Positions 30,950-43,595 of a stretch of DNA of 64,000 nucleotides are shown here, in pieces. Below the pieces are notes generated by a model. It saw nothing but the letters and a program-made list of their open reading frames with translations, was not told the DNA's origin and searched no databases. The stretch is from Nymphaea colorata (Eukaryota; Streptophyta; Magnoliopsida; Nymphaeales; Nymphaeaceae): NCBI RefSeq assembly GCF_008831285.2, contig NC_045151.1, positions 7,827,682-7,891,681 of the forward strand, in the 5' to 3' direction. Position 1 is the stretch's first letter. Each line of letters opens with the position of its first letter. The position numbers and the translations under genes are program-made.

Positions 30950-32600
30950 TTCTCACAGAATGGAGAACTGTGTACTTCCACAATCCAATTTGGAAGGAGA
31001 ATCACACATTTGTCTTTCTTCCTCACAGGAATTGATGGAGGAGCGGAGCAGCAAAATCTTTTGGACCTTTGGTCATTATTCTCGTTGTTTGTGTCCAGAG
31101 CCGTAGATCTGTTTTGACCCTATTTAAAGGCGTTTAAGCATCATTTGTAATCAGTTTTTGGAGTGAATGAAAACCCTAACAGCTATTTTGCATTCTCTTT
31201 CCATTTTTCGTTTTTGTTCAACCCTAGATTAGGGGAGCGAATTACTTAACGACTAAATGCTAAAAATTTCAAAAGTTTGAACTTGAAACAGATTTGGATC
31301 TTTCCCATCTTGGGCAAAGCAATACCTAAATTCCAACATTCTCCCACACATACATGGTAAAGAACATGTCTGACTCTATGTGTGCATTCTCATATACATA
31401 CTAGCAAATGTATCTTGTGAACCAATGAGCATGAATGAGTGAAAGAATATAGTATGCCAGTTAAGATCATACAATGCCTTGTACCAAGTTTATTTGAATG
31501 GGGTAATTTATGTTGGTATGGAAATTTAATATGAGGAAACCTCATCTTGAACCTTTTAGGGCAATGTATGATATGATGCTGATATATTTTCAACTTATAG
31601 TTTGATATCTTTGAAAACATGTCTTCTTATCAAACAAGCATTTCAATGGTTTTAACATCTCATCTTATGAAGTGTTTGAGGCAATCAGTTTGTGTGAGAA
31701 CAATCTTAATTTGGTTGCATACTCATATAGATGTGCAACATGCTTTAAAATATAAACACGTCTTAATAAGTCATATCCTGTACAATTAGGTAGACCTTAC
31801 ATGCTTCAAATACAATTTGGCTATTGGTTTTATAATCAGCCACCCTCTCATGAGTAGGTATAAAACTCTAACATGTTTTTTTCCTTTTGATATAATGTCG
31901 CATACATATTTACACCTAGTATCTATCTGTTTAGTTTTACTGTGAACTTTGGGACTCTTTACATATACAATTGTAGCCTAATAATTACAATAGATAGTCA
32001 TAGGCAACTCAGGATAATGAATTATTCCTAGATGCTTACTATGTTTTCCTAGCCAAAAACACCTTCTTATACTGCCATTGAGCAAATTACAAATTTTGTT
32101 TCCATAATATGAATGCTACACATAGTTGTTTCTTGCTATACCAAAATATAGCTCTTCACATCAACAAGAATACATAGCCAAATTTGGATTTGCATTCATC
32201 TAAGTCACCACCCTAATATGCATCTATATATTCCATTGTGCACATATCTCTATCATAGTAACACGATGCAAAATTGATTGTGCCTTTCAGGTCCAATGTC
32301 CATGCCTAGAATTTGATTGATACCCCTAATTATCCCTAACGCATGACATATATCAGGTTAGGTGCAAATCATTAAATAAATTAACCTACCTATAACCTAA
32401 AATGTTAAACATTAGACACAAATTTCATTTCTTCAAGTTTTTTAGGACACAACTAAAGGTTGAGTTTACCACCTTTAGTGATTGGAGTGTCAATGAATCT
32501 GTGACCTCTCATGCCAAAACACTCTAAGATCTTCTTGACATATGATCCTGTGAATAATGCAAGAGTAGGCTGAGAAATCTGTTGGCGAGTCCCAAAAGGC
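30950..32600 (-). mobile_element. Decayed copia 3' half, minus strand
   Basis: On the minus strand the DNA from about 32580 to 31870 keeps copia RT/RNase H order in broken frames: a TYVEKIL-like start, a TPITKGGKL-like block, RPDI, then SKKQLCVA and a VKDPKFHSKTK-like stretch seen as KESQSSQ, with many stops. At about 31355-31346 it gives GTGTGGGAGA, a polypurine tract, followed by TGTTGGAATTTAGG, which looks like an LTR start. Further along the same strand TTTAAATAGGG (near 31120) would suit an LTR TATA box. The far LTR end and the left boundary (30950) are estimates. No gag or integrase is seen. Confidence 0.65.
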
Positions 32601-33290
32601 AACTACTGAAGATCTTATGCTTCTAGAGAGCTTGGAGCTGGCAACCAAACTGTTTGCTTTTGGTTATGTTGGAGCAAATGCATCTTTGGAGGAAGCCCTA
32701 GAAGCGACTTGCAGGAGACAACAATTGATGACACCGTTTGGGATGCGTCTCCAGCTGATCCGAGCTGAAAAGGAGATGTTGTTAAAGACAGGTTGCTGAA
32801 GACGCATGTTGGAAGGAACCTCGTGCTGCACCAAACTGAAGAAAAGCAGCTGTTGGAGAATGCTGTTAAAGATGCTTCTGCTGCACCAGGCTGTAGAGGA
32901 GCAGCTGTTGGGGTGCTCTAAGGAAGAAGCCTTGAGGCAAACTGTTAGGAGGCGCAACTGATATGCTCCAAGGAAGTGAATTCCTGCTGATTCAAGCTGA
33001 AGAGCAGCAGCTATTGATGTTGGTTAGAAGAAGCCTCCTACTGCACCACGCTGAAGAAGGCAAGCTGTAGGAGACAGCAGCTAATGACGCTCCAAGGAAG
33101 TGACTTCCTGCTTGTCCGATCTGAAGAGCAGCAGCTGTTGAATCGGTTGGAGACAGCATGCTGGAGCAGTGGAAGAAGATTGTCTCAAGGAAGAACCCTC
33201 TCCTTGAGCTGTAGCTAAAGTCACAGGTTGAAGCTGCGGCTGAAGAGGTTGCTGCTGGAGACGTCCAAGGTTGAAGCTCCTCTAGAGCTG
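32600..33290. repeat. Degenerate tandem repeat rich in GCAGCTGTTG words
   Basis: Blocks such as GCTGAAGAGCAGCAGCTGTTG, TGCACCA(A/G)(A/G)CTG, GACTTGCAGGAGACAACA and CTCCAAGGAAG(T/A)A recur at irregular spacing of about 50-120 bp. Base composition is richer in GC than the surroundings. Frames are short and broken (32617-32799 on +, 32664-32957 on -). It may be an old coding repeat or part of a transposon; I cannot tell which. Confidence 0.6.
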
Positions 33291-33519
33291 TCCGTTGACC
33301 CTTTTTATAAAGCTTCAGCTAGAAATATTGATAAGGTCCTTGGGGACTTAGTCCCTTCAGCTTGGGAACCAAGTGAGTCGTCGTGGAGATTGATTTAGCG
33401 ATCAAATCCCCCAACTAAAGAGAAGAGGGAGAAGGCTGCACCCAACTGGGCAGCTTCCTTTTTCCTTCAATGATCCATCATGGGATGGATCAACTTAATA
33501 TATTTTTTTTTGTTCTGAA

Positions 33520-34020
33520 AACCAGCGAGCTTAATTAAGTTAGGTTTGGTTTTAGTTAGAATCATTCAATATGATTCTAAAAGATGAAAAAAAAAAGAGC
33601 ATACCAACCTTAACTAAGTTGGTTTTGCTATAAAATGATTTGAAAAGAAGAGAAAGAGAGCATGCCCAAATAAGGCTTCTCTAATTCAATTTTGAAAAAC
33701 ATACCAACTTAATTAAGTTGGTCTGGGACTGAATTTAAATGATTCAAAATGATTTAAAGAAGGATAGAGAGAGTTATACTGAATGGGATGCTCTCGTTTT
33801 AAAAATGTTTTCGGAGATGTACCAACTCAATTGAGTTGGTTCTGGCATCAACTAAAATAATTCAAGGATGTTTCTAGAAGAAGAAAGAGAGAAAGCCACA
33901 TCTAAATGAGGCTCCTCTTTTAAATTATTTTGGCTCTTAATTAGAATTAGTTAATATGATTCTAAAAAAAGAAAAGAGAGAGAGAGAGAGAGAGACGTGC
34001 CCAAATAAGGATCTCTTTTA
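33520..34020. repeat. Degenerate tandem repeat with palindromic CCAACTTAATTAAGTTGG
   Basis: Four to five units of roughly 105-120 bp each contain an AT-centred palindrome or its relic, then AATGATT(T/C)-type sequence, a GAAGAGAAAGAGAG purine run and ATGCCCAAATAAGGCT. Palindromes lie at 33704-33721 (perfect), 33822-33839 (perfect, different bases) and 33604-33622 (imperfect). Confidence 0.75.
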
Positions 34021-36999
34021 AATTGGTTTCATTTTTAGATGAAACCCTATTAGGAAAAAGAAAATTAATTTTAAACTCCTTTTAACCATTTTCTTAGTTG
34101 AAATTTTATCCTACTAAAGAAAATTCTAAATTCCACCTTGGAAAATCTTGAATTGGATGACGTAGCAAAAGAATTATATACTGTTTAGAATTTTGAGATT
34201 TACTGGACCTACCTAGCGCACATGCATGGTCTAGGTATGTCTGGACTTAGTGAATGCCTTGTGGCTTTGACTAGGCTCCAATTTTAGTATTTTTCACTCT
34301 AGATCATAGATTTTATCTAATTCTAGTTGGAATCTCATTTTTGTGTATTTTTACTAATTTTAATCACTCTTTTTGACGAGTGTGCGCCAAATTGATTGTC
34401 TTTTTACCAAGTACAATTCAATTACTCAATAATTCAAGTTCTTTTGACTTGTTTGAGGTAGATCATGCAATCATATACTTTGAATTGCATAAATTGACTT
34501 GTGATAAACTTGAATTAGGCTTCTATGATTTGGAATTGACATGGGAACCTTAGTCTATCATCCCAGTATTGGAGGAATTGACTACTCATGTGGTGTGCAT
34601 TTTTTTTTGTTTGCATTAGGACTTAGCATTGAGAATAATTGGGTATGTTCTCATAGTTCTATGATCAACTATAACTCCTCTCAATTTAGATATGTTTGAA
34701 AACTATGTTTGCTTTTTTAATAGTTTAAATCTCATTCTTAAGATCCGCATTAAATCCCTTAATTTGTGGATGTGCTCATGATTTTAAACTTTCCCTGAAC
34801 CTATACAAACCCTAGTCATCATGTCACAAGATTTTCCTTGTTAGATAATAGCTCCAGGGGATTCAATAGCTGGACCAACCTACTAAAGTGTCTTGGCCCT
34901 CCTTTTACCATGTACTGAGACAATAGTCTCATATGTTAATCAGGTCCAAGGAGAATTTTATAAAACCCAAGAATGAGTCTATGCCATGCAAATTGGATTT
35001 TATCCAAGTATATAGATATAACTTGATATGGAACTATTGCTGATTATAAACCTCAGGGCATCCGGCCCAAGAGTCCAAGCCATTGTCGAATGAGCATGTG
35101 AGAAAATTGTTTGTTAGGGTATGTTATGTGTCTATCTCTATTGGCCTCATTTCATATATCTTTGTTTCATAATTTTTTTCCAAAACTGAACTTTTAAAAG
35201 AAGTCGTCCAACTTTCCTCATCAAAACTGACCAAGTATCATATCTAGTTCAGTTATAGATGATCAACCTTTTAGGATATCTCTTTTTACCTATTCTGGGT
35301 TGAACATGTCCATCATATTGGTAGTCTTTCCTCTATCGGGTAAAGCCAGTTAGGCACAATATATTCACAAAGTTAGGCCATCTTCCATTTTGTTTGATCA
35401 CATTGTCCTGGCCCTATTATGACATATTTCAAAACTATGTCCATTTGATAGGAACCAAGTAATAACAAAACACTATACCCATAAACACTAGATCATGAAA
35501 GAATGTTGAGGTAGAGGAAGAAGAGATAACCTAAAGTACAATGAAGGGTCCAACAGCCCTAAGGATGAACAACTTGAAATAGAAAAAGGTGATACAAAGA
35601 TCGACCCAAAGGCTTTCACCTAATTTCAGAAAATGTTTGAAAAGCTGATGAAGAGCTTTCCATGTGAATGGGACATATGCAAGATTACGAAATTTTGGAT
35701 GTAAACAAGGAAACACCATCACCACCCATTATCTTTGCCATCCACCGGTGGTAATCCACCTCTCTCTCTCTCTCTCTCTCTCTCTCATGCTGGTCCATAG
35801 AAGCTACTACATTCAACACCCAAGTTGTTGTAGTGATTTAAAAATACATTTGAAATTTAATGAAATTAATGACATCATATGTTTAAAAGTTGATTTACGA
35901 GAATTGCCAACTTTTGAAATTCAGTTAATTTTAAGATAAATTTACTTAAACTTTTTAAATCCAATCAATTTGAAATATGATGAAATTTGTTTGAAAATCC
36001 AATTATCTCAATGAAATTGATATGAAAATAACTTAAAGGTCTAGTTCTAAAGTTGACTTGAAAATTATTGTACACTCATTAAATTTGATTTTAAATAATT
36101 GAAATTGATTTAAAAATCTTTTAAATTTGAGTTGTAAATTTATTGGAATTAACCGAAAGTCATTTGAAAAATTCATGAAAATTTATTTGAAAATCTTAAA
36201 AAATTCGTTGAACTTGATCCAAATTGTTAAGATCGATTTTGAAATGAGATTAAAATCATAATGAAGCTAAATCATCAGGCATGCCACACAAACAAAATTT
36301 GAGTTCATCTTCTTCTCTCCTATTTTCAAGGGTTTGACTTGAATTTAAGCAACCTAATAGAGTGAACTGAAACCGGGTTGGAATTATGTTTGTCATGTAT
36401 AAATCAATACTCCCTTGGTTCGGGTTAAGTTTATTCCTCTCGGTTTGAGTTCAATTTAGTTTCAAAGGCAAGTAGCTCATTCCTAGTACTTACTATACCA
36501 TGTAAACTTTTATCGAGCTTAGTTTTGCAAAATTAAAGTGAATTTTTAAATCTTTTAGCTTGCCCTTATAGGTAAGTAGCTTTTTTAAAGCATCCTCAGC
36601 TCCACTTATGAAAATTCAAATAAAAATCAGATTTTTGTTGCCTTTCTCGATTTCCCTTTCTAAATGTTGCATATGGTTTGGTAAAAATTTGTTTTTGATT
36701 TTTGGAGCAATCTAAGAGGATTTTTCAGCAAAACTTTAACCAAAACCTATTTAGGAGTTTGGCCACAATCTAGTTCAGTCAAATCAAGAAAATTCATCCA
36801 GAATTCTAGAAACACACATGGGAAAATGGTTTTTTCCTTTTTGGGTCATATTCTTCTACATAAACATAGGGTATATCTCACATATTCCTTAATTTATGAT
36901 TTTTTTATTCTAGAACCTTAGTTAAAGCTAATCCCCTTATTTGAACCCATTTCAACTCAAATCACACACTAGGATATTTTGGTCATTTGTCATCTTGTA
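34021..36999. other. AT-rich DNA, no supported gene
   Basis: The stretch holds a (TC)n run at 35761-35786 and, at about 35840-36240, monotonous words of the GAAATTGATTTGAAAATC kind. It is probably old transposon debris. I see no intact frame or transposon end. Confidence 0.45.
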
Positions 37000-39880
37000 C
37001 AAATATTTAATAAGCCTAACTTAGAAGCTACCTATACCTAAGTTAACTTTTCATATACATTTCATTGATTTAGTAGGCCTGAGCCTAGTGAATCTATGCC
37101 ATCTAGGTCAAAACCCTTTTCTAGCCTACATCCAATCCATGTTCGGCAGCTTAATCCCACCAAGCCTAGCTCAAGCTAGGTCTAGGTCCATACTATTTTT
37201 AGATCTTTATTTCATATTTCTGATCCAAGTCTTATTTCCACTTCTAGATCTCATATCCAAGCCTTTGATCTAAGATCTATCTTTATAGATCTAAATCCAT
37301 TTTTCTAATTTCAAATATCGGATATCAAATCATGATCCAAGTTTTCATATTATGTCTAGATCCATCTTCTAGAATTTTTGTTGAGTCTAAACCCCGATCT
37401 AGGAGTTAGTATTAAACTCACATCTAGGATCCACATGCGAGCTTGATGCACATTATTTCTCAAAAATGAATCATGATTTTCTCACTCCCCCACTAAATGT
37501 CAATTTGCATGTAAGCACTTGAAATGTTCAAAATTGTTTGCAAAGTGCTCCAACACAGATGAGATCAAACTAGGTGTATGTATGTGCTGGAACAAACATT
37601 CTTCTTATTTATATTAGGTTTTAGAATAAGGTTAAAATGTTTTCCCTTCTTCATATTCTCGTGTCATTCGTCCATGCTCAATGGCAATCTGAATATTTTA
37701 TCAAGGATCGAACAACACTTCTCTGTGCACTCATGGCTTTTCGCAGAATTAAAATCAAAGTCTGGACGATAGCACAGAGAGCAAAATTCAGTTGACAGCA
37801 TTTTTTTAGTTTATGGTTTTTGAGTTTTGAAATGAGATAGAAAGACAAAAAATTTAGTCACGCATCAAAAAATCTCAAAGGGGTTGGCCCCTTCTCTCTC
37901 CTATAAATAGGGCCCTCCTCCTCCTCTTTCAACATACAATTTAAGAGCTAGCTACCTTGAGAGCCCTAAAATTCTGGAAAATTTTGGGTACTTACAAAAT
38001 GGTTTAAGATCAAACAAGTTAAATTTTAGAGTCTTGAACTAAGTCTTGGTTCGAAACGGCTTAGCATTCAACTTAGACCCAACCAAGCTCAGTGTAGAGG
38101 TCATGAGAGTAGGCTCAGCCGGGGCGCCAGCTTTAGGTAATTTCTTCTTTTTTTTATTTTCAATTTGGTGCTTTTCTTAATGCAAGTTCAGCTTACTTTT
38201 GTTTTCGCTTTTAACATGTTTAGTTTAGTTTTCATTTTTGCTTTTAGCATGTCTAACTTAATTTATTTTTCTTAGTTGCTTTAATGATGTTACAGTTTAG
38301 TGTGTTTATATTTTCTAGATTAGATTTATTTTAGTGTCTTTAGGGTATGCATAGAGGTAAGCTATGACCTCTCTTCCTTGTCTCTTTCTTTTAATTTTTT
38401 TGCTTTTGTTTACTTAGTTTTACTTATAGCATGCATATAAAATTTAGTTTCCCTTTATGATTTATTTAATCATGCATTGCACAACTATTTTAATATGCAC
38501 TGTATCACCTTGCACCATGTGCACCTTTGTCTGAAACCAAACCAGGTCAGCATAGTAGCATACCCTAAGGCATTAGCTCAAGTATGTGAAGACCTGAATC
38601 TAGTTTGGCTTTTATAAATGAACCATTGCAAAATCATAGTTTTCCAAAATATTTTCAGAAACAAACTTTGCTAAATGATTTTGAAAACCCTAGGTCATGT
38701 AGGCATGGAGTCCAAACCTATCTCAATTCTTTAAGACCAAGTTTAGACCAATCTTAGAGTCTACTACATATGAACCTAGTCCTATAATTCTTGATCAAAT
38801 TTCAAAACAAATGAGCATTTGATCATAAACCTGGGATCAATTCCATCAAATTCAGGCCCAAATACAAGATGTTAAACCATAAGATTTAGATCTATTCGCT
38901 CGAAATTTAGATTTCGGAAGATCAAATTACATGAATACAAAATCAAATTTACTGGATTTCTTACCTTGGATTTTGGATCATGAATCCAAATAACATGACG
39001 TGGCATCTTGGACTTATATAACATCTCGTATTTCAAATTTAAAACAAGGATTATATAAAATTTCTCTAATCATGGATATAAGTCTCGGATTCAAATCTAG
39101 TTTTCCCCAATAGGTCTATGTCCTACACCCCAATCCTAGCAGAGACGGGATTCCAGGTCGATATGACCTAGCTTTTGCATGCATCATATTATGTTTAGGA
39201 TATCGATTTACATTGATCTATGATGATCTGGATATGAACATCTTCAGATTAATTTCTTCTTGTTCATCAGTCCATTTTTGAGATATTTTTAGATTTCAAA
39301 AGATGCATAGTTCTTGTTCATTATCTTTTGGATGACATTTAGATCTAAAAATTGGAATCTTAGTCTAGTCATTGACCTTATTACCCTTAGTTAAGGCACC
39401 AAGAAAGGCTAGACCTTGTACCGATAGGTCAGATCACATCTCTCGAAGTCCCACACAAGGAATGGAGGCGAGTATAGGTAAGGATATCTCATTTATTATG
39501 GTTTGCATGTATGATTGAAAATTTTACATGTATATAAGTAGCTTTTTGAAGGCATTGGAACTCCTTAGTCATTAGTGGCACCTCAATCTCCTCCAAGATG
39601 TGCAGCCGTCAATCTCCCTATCATTTACCCACTTCCCTCCAGAGCGGTTTGTGAATTGCGTAAGAGTATTTAGATGCACAACACATTAGGAAGCAAAATG
39701 ACAACTATATTGTTGCATGTGCACAAAAAAAAAAGAGACAATCTTGTGTGTTCTTATGTGACTAAATCTGGATTGATTGCTAAGATAAAATATCAAACAA
39801 TCATTAGTGTCTTTAGTAAAAAATTGTCTATGACTTTATTAATGCTGGCTAACTCAAATTGAAACTAGTTCTCAAATTTT
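37000..39880 (+). repeat. Long promoter-like repeat, copy A
   Basis: Aligns by eye with 53100-56350 in the same order and direction. Shared landmarks: a GATCTAGATCC-rich upstream part, a TATAAATAG box (37902, 53930) followed by a pyrimidine tract, a CTCAG(C/T)C(A/G)GG word, a long T-rich stretch, GTCTTTAGGGTA(T/G)GCAT, AAACCAGG(T/C)(C/T)AG with GC(A/C)TACCCTAAGG-like text, and a final CCTCAATCTCC ... AACACATTAG(G/A)A block. Overall similarity is low, perhaps 60-65%, so the copies are old. No coding capacity is seen. It could be an LTR or another repeat class. Confidence 0.6.
37902..37910 (+). promoter_or_regulatory. TATA-like box in repeat copy A
   Basis: TATAAATAG is followed by GGGCCCTCCTCCTCCTC, a plant core-promoter-like arrangement. 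The matching box in copy B is at 53930-53938. Confidence 0.5.
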
Positions 39881-42539
39881 CTCTTGCGTGAACACAAAAA
39901 TATGCAACCTACTATGATAGGTTGTTAAATTCCCCAATGTGTCTGTCTAATGAACTAAAAATTAAAACTTGATATGTCTATCTATAAGCAACATGACAAA
40001 CAAGAAAAGACATCAAATAATCACACTAAAAAAGGAAGTCTGGAAGAAGATGCAGACTTATGTATGGCAGTTTGGTCCTCTACAATATAACTTTGGGTAA
40101 GACTACTAAAAAATCAGCAATATATGAATTAATTATATTCTAAACTATCTACTAAATGCATGAAATAAGCAATCCACATACAAGATCTAGTGTAATCTAT
40201 AAGTTACTACTGCATCTATAGAAACTTTAACAAACTAAAGCACACCCTACTATAAAATGGAAAAGATTATGTGAATTTATGCTAATAACTACACTCAAAA
40301 ATAGTAACAACAAATAAAGCACCCAATACAACTAATTCTTACAATAAATAACACTATAAATAGTAAATTTCACAATGTCATAATCTGAAGTACCAAACTG
40401 CAATGAGAAATGTGCTAAAGGGCAAGCATTCAAGTAGGACATATACTTTCTCCCTTTAGAACATAGAATGCAGTATAGGACAGTTCATACTTAAGAACTA
40501 AATATGTTTATTAATTACTAACTAATTTTCATTTAAAAATTATTTTTAAACAAAAGATAACTATTTTTCTACTAAACTATGCTATAAATGACATAAAATC
40601 CAATGAAAACAAAGACATAAAAATATAGTGCAAACTTTCTATTTCTAGAACATGAAAAACAATGAGTAGTTGTGTGCATGTTAGTTTAGCTAAAATTAAT
40701 TAGTAAGAACTAATTTTTGTCTAAAAATACTACAAACAAAAGATAACTATTAATTCTACTAATTACAACAAAAATTACAGTAAAAATGCAACAAGAAACA
40801 TGCCAATATGCTTATACGCAAATCCAAAGCTAGAAATTGCAGAACAAAATAGTCCAAGAATCCAGAAGTGCTATTTAAGTGAAAATCATTCTAAATGAAG
40901 GATAAGTATTAAATACAATGAGGAAAACAAAATTTAAACTAGAAAACTACAAATGACTACTTTAAACTAAATTTACACTAACTGGCAGACCAATATAATG
41001 CCTAATGAACAGTATGAATACTTAGATTAGGTACAAAATATGCCTAAATGGTCAATTGATAAGCACAACACATCAATCAACTAAATAGTTATTAAATCTA
41101 CCTTTAAAAAACAATTCCTAACACTAAACTCACCAGCCAATGGCAGCTGGCTGTGACATAGAACTAGCCAATAACCTACTGTACCACCAGTAGACCTGCA
41201 CTTATTTTATACTACATTAACACATTAAGTAATCATGATCTTACATACAAACCTCAACGTGCTCAAGAAAATATCTAAAGTAGACTGCTATAACAGAAAA
41301 CATAATAAAACTTGACGAAGATTTGAGTTAAAAGAAAATAAGGAAACATAAACTCATGCCTCTAACTATCTCTCTTACTGTCCAAACTCTAGAATCAACA
41401 ACGAAACAAGACTGCAACCAGAAATCCTACCCTAACTAACTGAATAGCAACATAAACACTCATTTCAGGTTGCCTACATCAGAATACACTCAAAATCTGT
41501 TAACTAGCTATTGGGTGTGACCAAATGGAGAAGCTGGTTGGTTTTCTTTACTGCAACCTACTGAAAAAGGCAAAATCCTTAATTTAAACCAACTAAAATA
41601 CCAAGTAATCAATTAAAATCATTCATTAGCAATCTAATATTAACAAATTAATATGACAAGCGCTTCAAATAAAGATTGAGTTGCATGAAATTAAAAGAAA
41701 CAAAAGGGAAATTGAAGGTAGACACACCCATCAATTACCTACCTGCTGAAAATCATGAACTACCTAATTATAACAACCGAATTACAACTTAATTAGCAAA
41801 ATATGGTTAAGAACAGCATAGTCTATACTAAAACACATTGAAACTCGTTAAATTAATGCTATAAATGTGACACATCAACCAAAAAAGGGGAAAACTTGTC
41901 AACGTAATCCTCACTTTTAAAAGCCTATTCACTAAGTAATTAACAACCTACAAGAAAAAGAACCTAAACTTTGTTACTGCTCCCTAAAACATGAAGGAGT
42001 ATAGTACAAATTACAAGAAATTAAATATAAATCAAAGAGAAAAGCAGCTGGATGCTTCAGCAACCTCTTCAGTCAGCTATGACTCATTGATCACAAAATC
42101 TCTCGTTACAACTAACTAATTACTATCCAATTGATGAAATTGACCCTATAACAACCTAATCTTCAGAAATAGACAATAAAACACTAAAAATTACCCAAAA
42201 TACTCAAAATAAAAAATATGGAGATTAAGATGTTGGATGCCACCAAACCCGCCAGCTGTCTAGTGGATTGCTGGTGAGTTTCCAAATCCTGGTTCCTACC
42301 ATCCATGAGGTAGGGAAATGACAAGGATTTCTGAAAATCTTCAAAATCACAAGTTATGCACGTGATTTTAACAAGCTACACCTAGATTTGATGGAAAAGC
42401 AACTAAAACGGAGCTACAGAAGAGGTTTGAGTAATTAAATAAAAAAGTTGTCTACAATGGCAATAATAGTTTTATAAACTGATCTTTAGAGACATTGGTT
42501 GGAGGAGGGGTCTGATGACTGAAGAAGAAAAAGTTGACA
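39881..42539. other. AT-rich DNA, no supported gene
   Basis: Very A-rich on the + strand, with many CTAACTA and AAACTAA words and almost no open frames over 60 codons. I see nothing identifiable. Confidence 0.5.
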
Positions 42540-43595
42540 TAGTCGAAAAGATGTAATATGTAAATTTTCCAACATTGTACTCTTGATCTACATCAACTTG
42601 AACAAAATAATTCCCACTAAGTTGATTCATAAATTCTTCATCAACATCTTCAATAATACTAGCATCTAGATCGACACCAATGAGATATTATGTAGTATAC
42701 AACATGCTAAGACAACTTCTATATGTGTATTACATGAATATATTGGCTTTATCAACTAACATATAATTGGGATCTTTTTTCAATATGCTAAATGATTTTT
42801 CAATGACATTGTATAGAGAAATATGTCAAAGATTAAACCACTCTTTTACATTTTATGGTTACACTTGAAGTATTCTTTCAAGTTATATCTCGCACCTCTA
42901 AAAGTTGTAATAAGTCTACCTTTTAGTAGAAAGTCAGCATGGACAAGATAATATTTACCTAAAATAGTGAACATAAGTCACATTGTTAAGTTCATATTTT
43001 ACAAAATTACTAAATTATACAAGTTTTTAACTGTAATTACCTTTCTTGTCAATGTTTTTTTTTTATTCTTAAATGAGAAGCAGTTCTCTCTTAGTTGAGT
43101 AATAAATAGGTTTTTTCCATATCAAAAGAATATGTTGCCAATATATTTTGAGTCGTTCAGTCTTTCCTACTATAGTATCTCAATGCATCTTGTAGAGATA
43201 ATTTAACACAAACATTTGTTCCATGAATTGCACCAATACAATTTTGAAATGCTAGTTAATACCAATGCAATATTGGTATAACAAAAAATAAGTTAATTGT
43301 TGTATTATTTGAAAGTACAAAATTGGGCTCATTTGACGTAATTGATTTTTGTCATGTTTCTGAATGAATTTGTCTTCTAGATTGATTGAACTCAATACTT
43401 TGTGAAAATATCAAGGAATTGTCAATTTGAATGATGAAACTAAAACTTAACAAATTGATGTTTATATGTGTGAGATAACATCATGAGCAAGAAAATATTA
43501 CAATAACTTGTACCATGTAAACCATCACAACTCTAAGAATGTCATATAACCCTTTGAAAGCTAATGTCTCAATGCATGTTATATTGGAGCATTGT
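42540..43595 (-). pseudogene. Decayed PIF/Harbinger transposase (DDE superfamily 4)
   Basis: The minus strand shows, in order and across shifting frames: an RCSN.T...AF..LYDILR-like start (about 43590), an MLSHTYKHQFVKF-like block (about 43470), FQNCIGAIHGTNVCVK (about 43245) where the first catalytic Asp is His, a TQNILATYSFDM block (about 43150), GKYYLVHADF...RGARYNLKEYF (about 42960-42875), a NVIEKSFSILKK block, and ACCILHN (about 42705). This is the domain order of plant PIF/Harbinger nucleases. Stops and frameshifts are frequent, the second catalytic region reads HAD where DAG/DAD is usual, and no element ends were found. It has no activity. 'PIF' here is the transposon family, unrelated to the bHLH gene. 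Confidence 0.75.
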
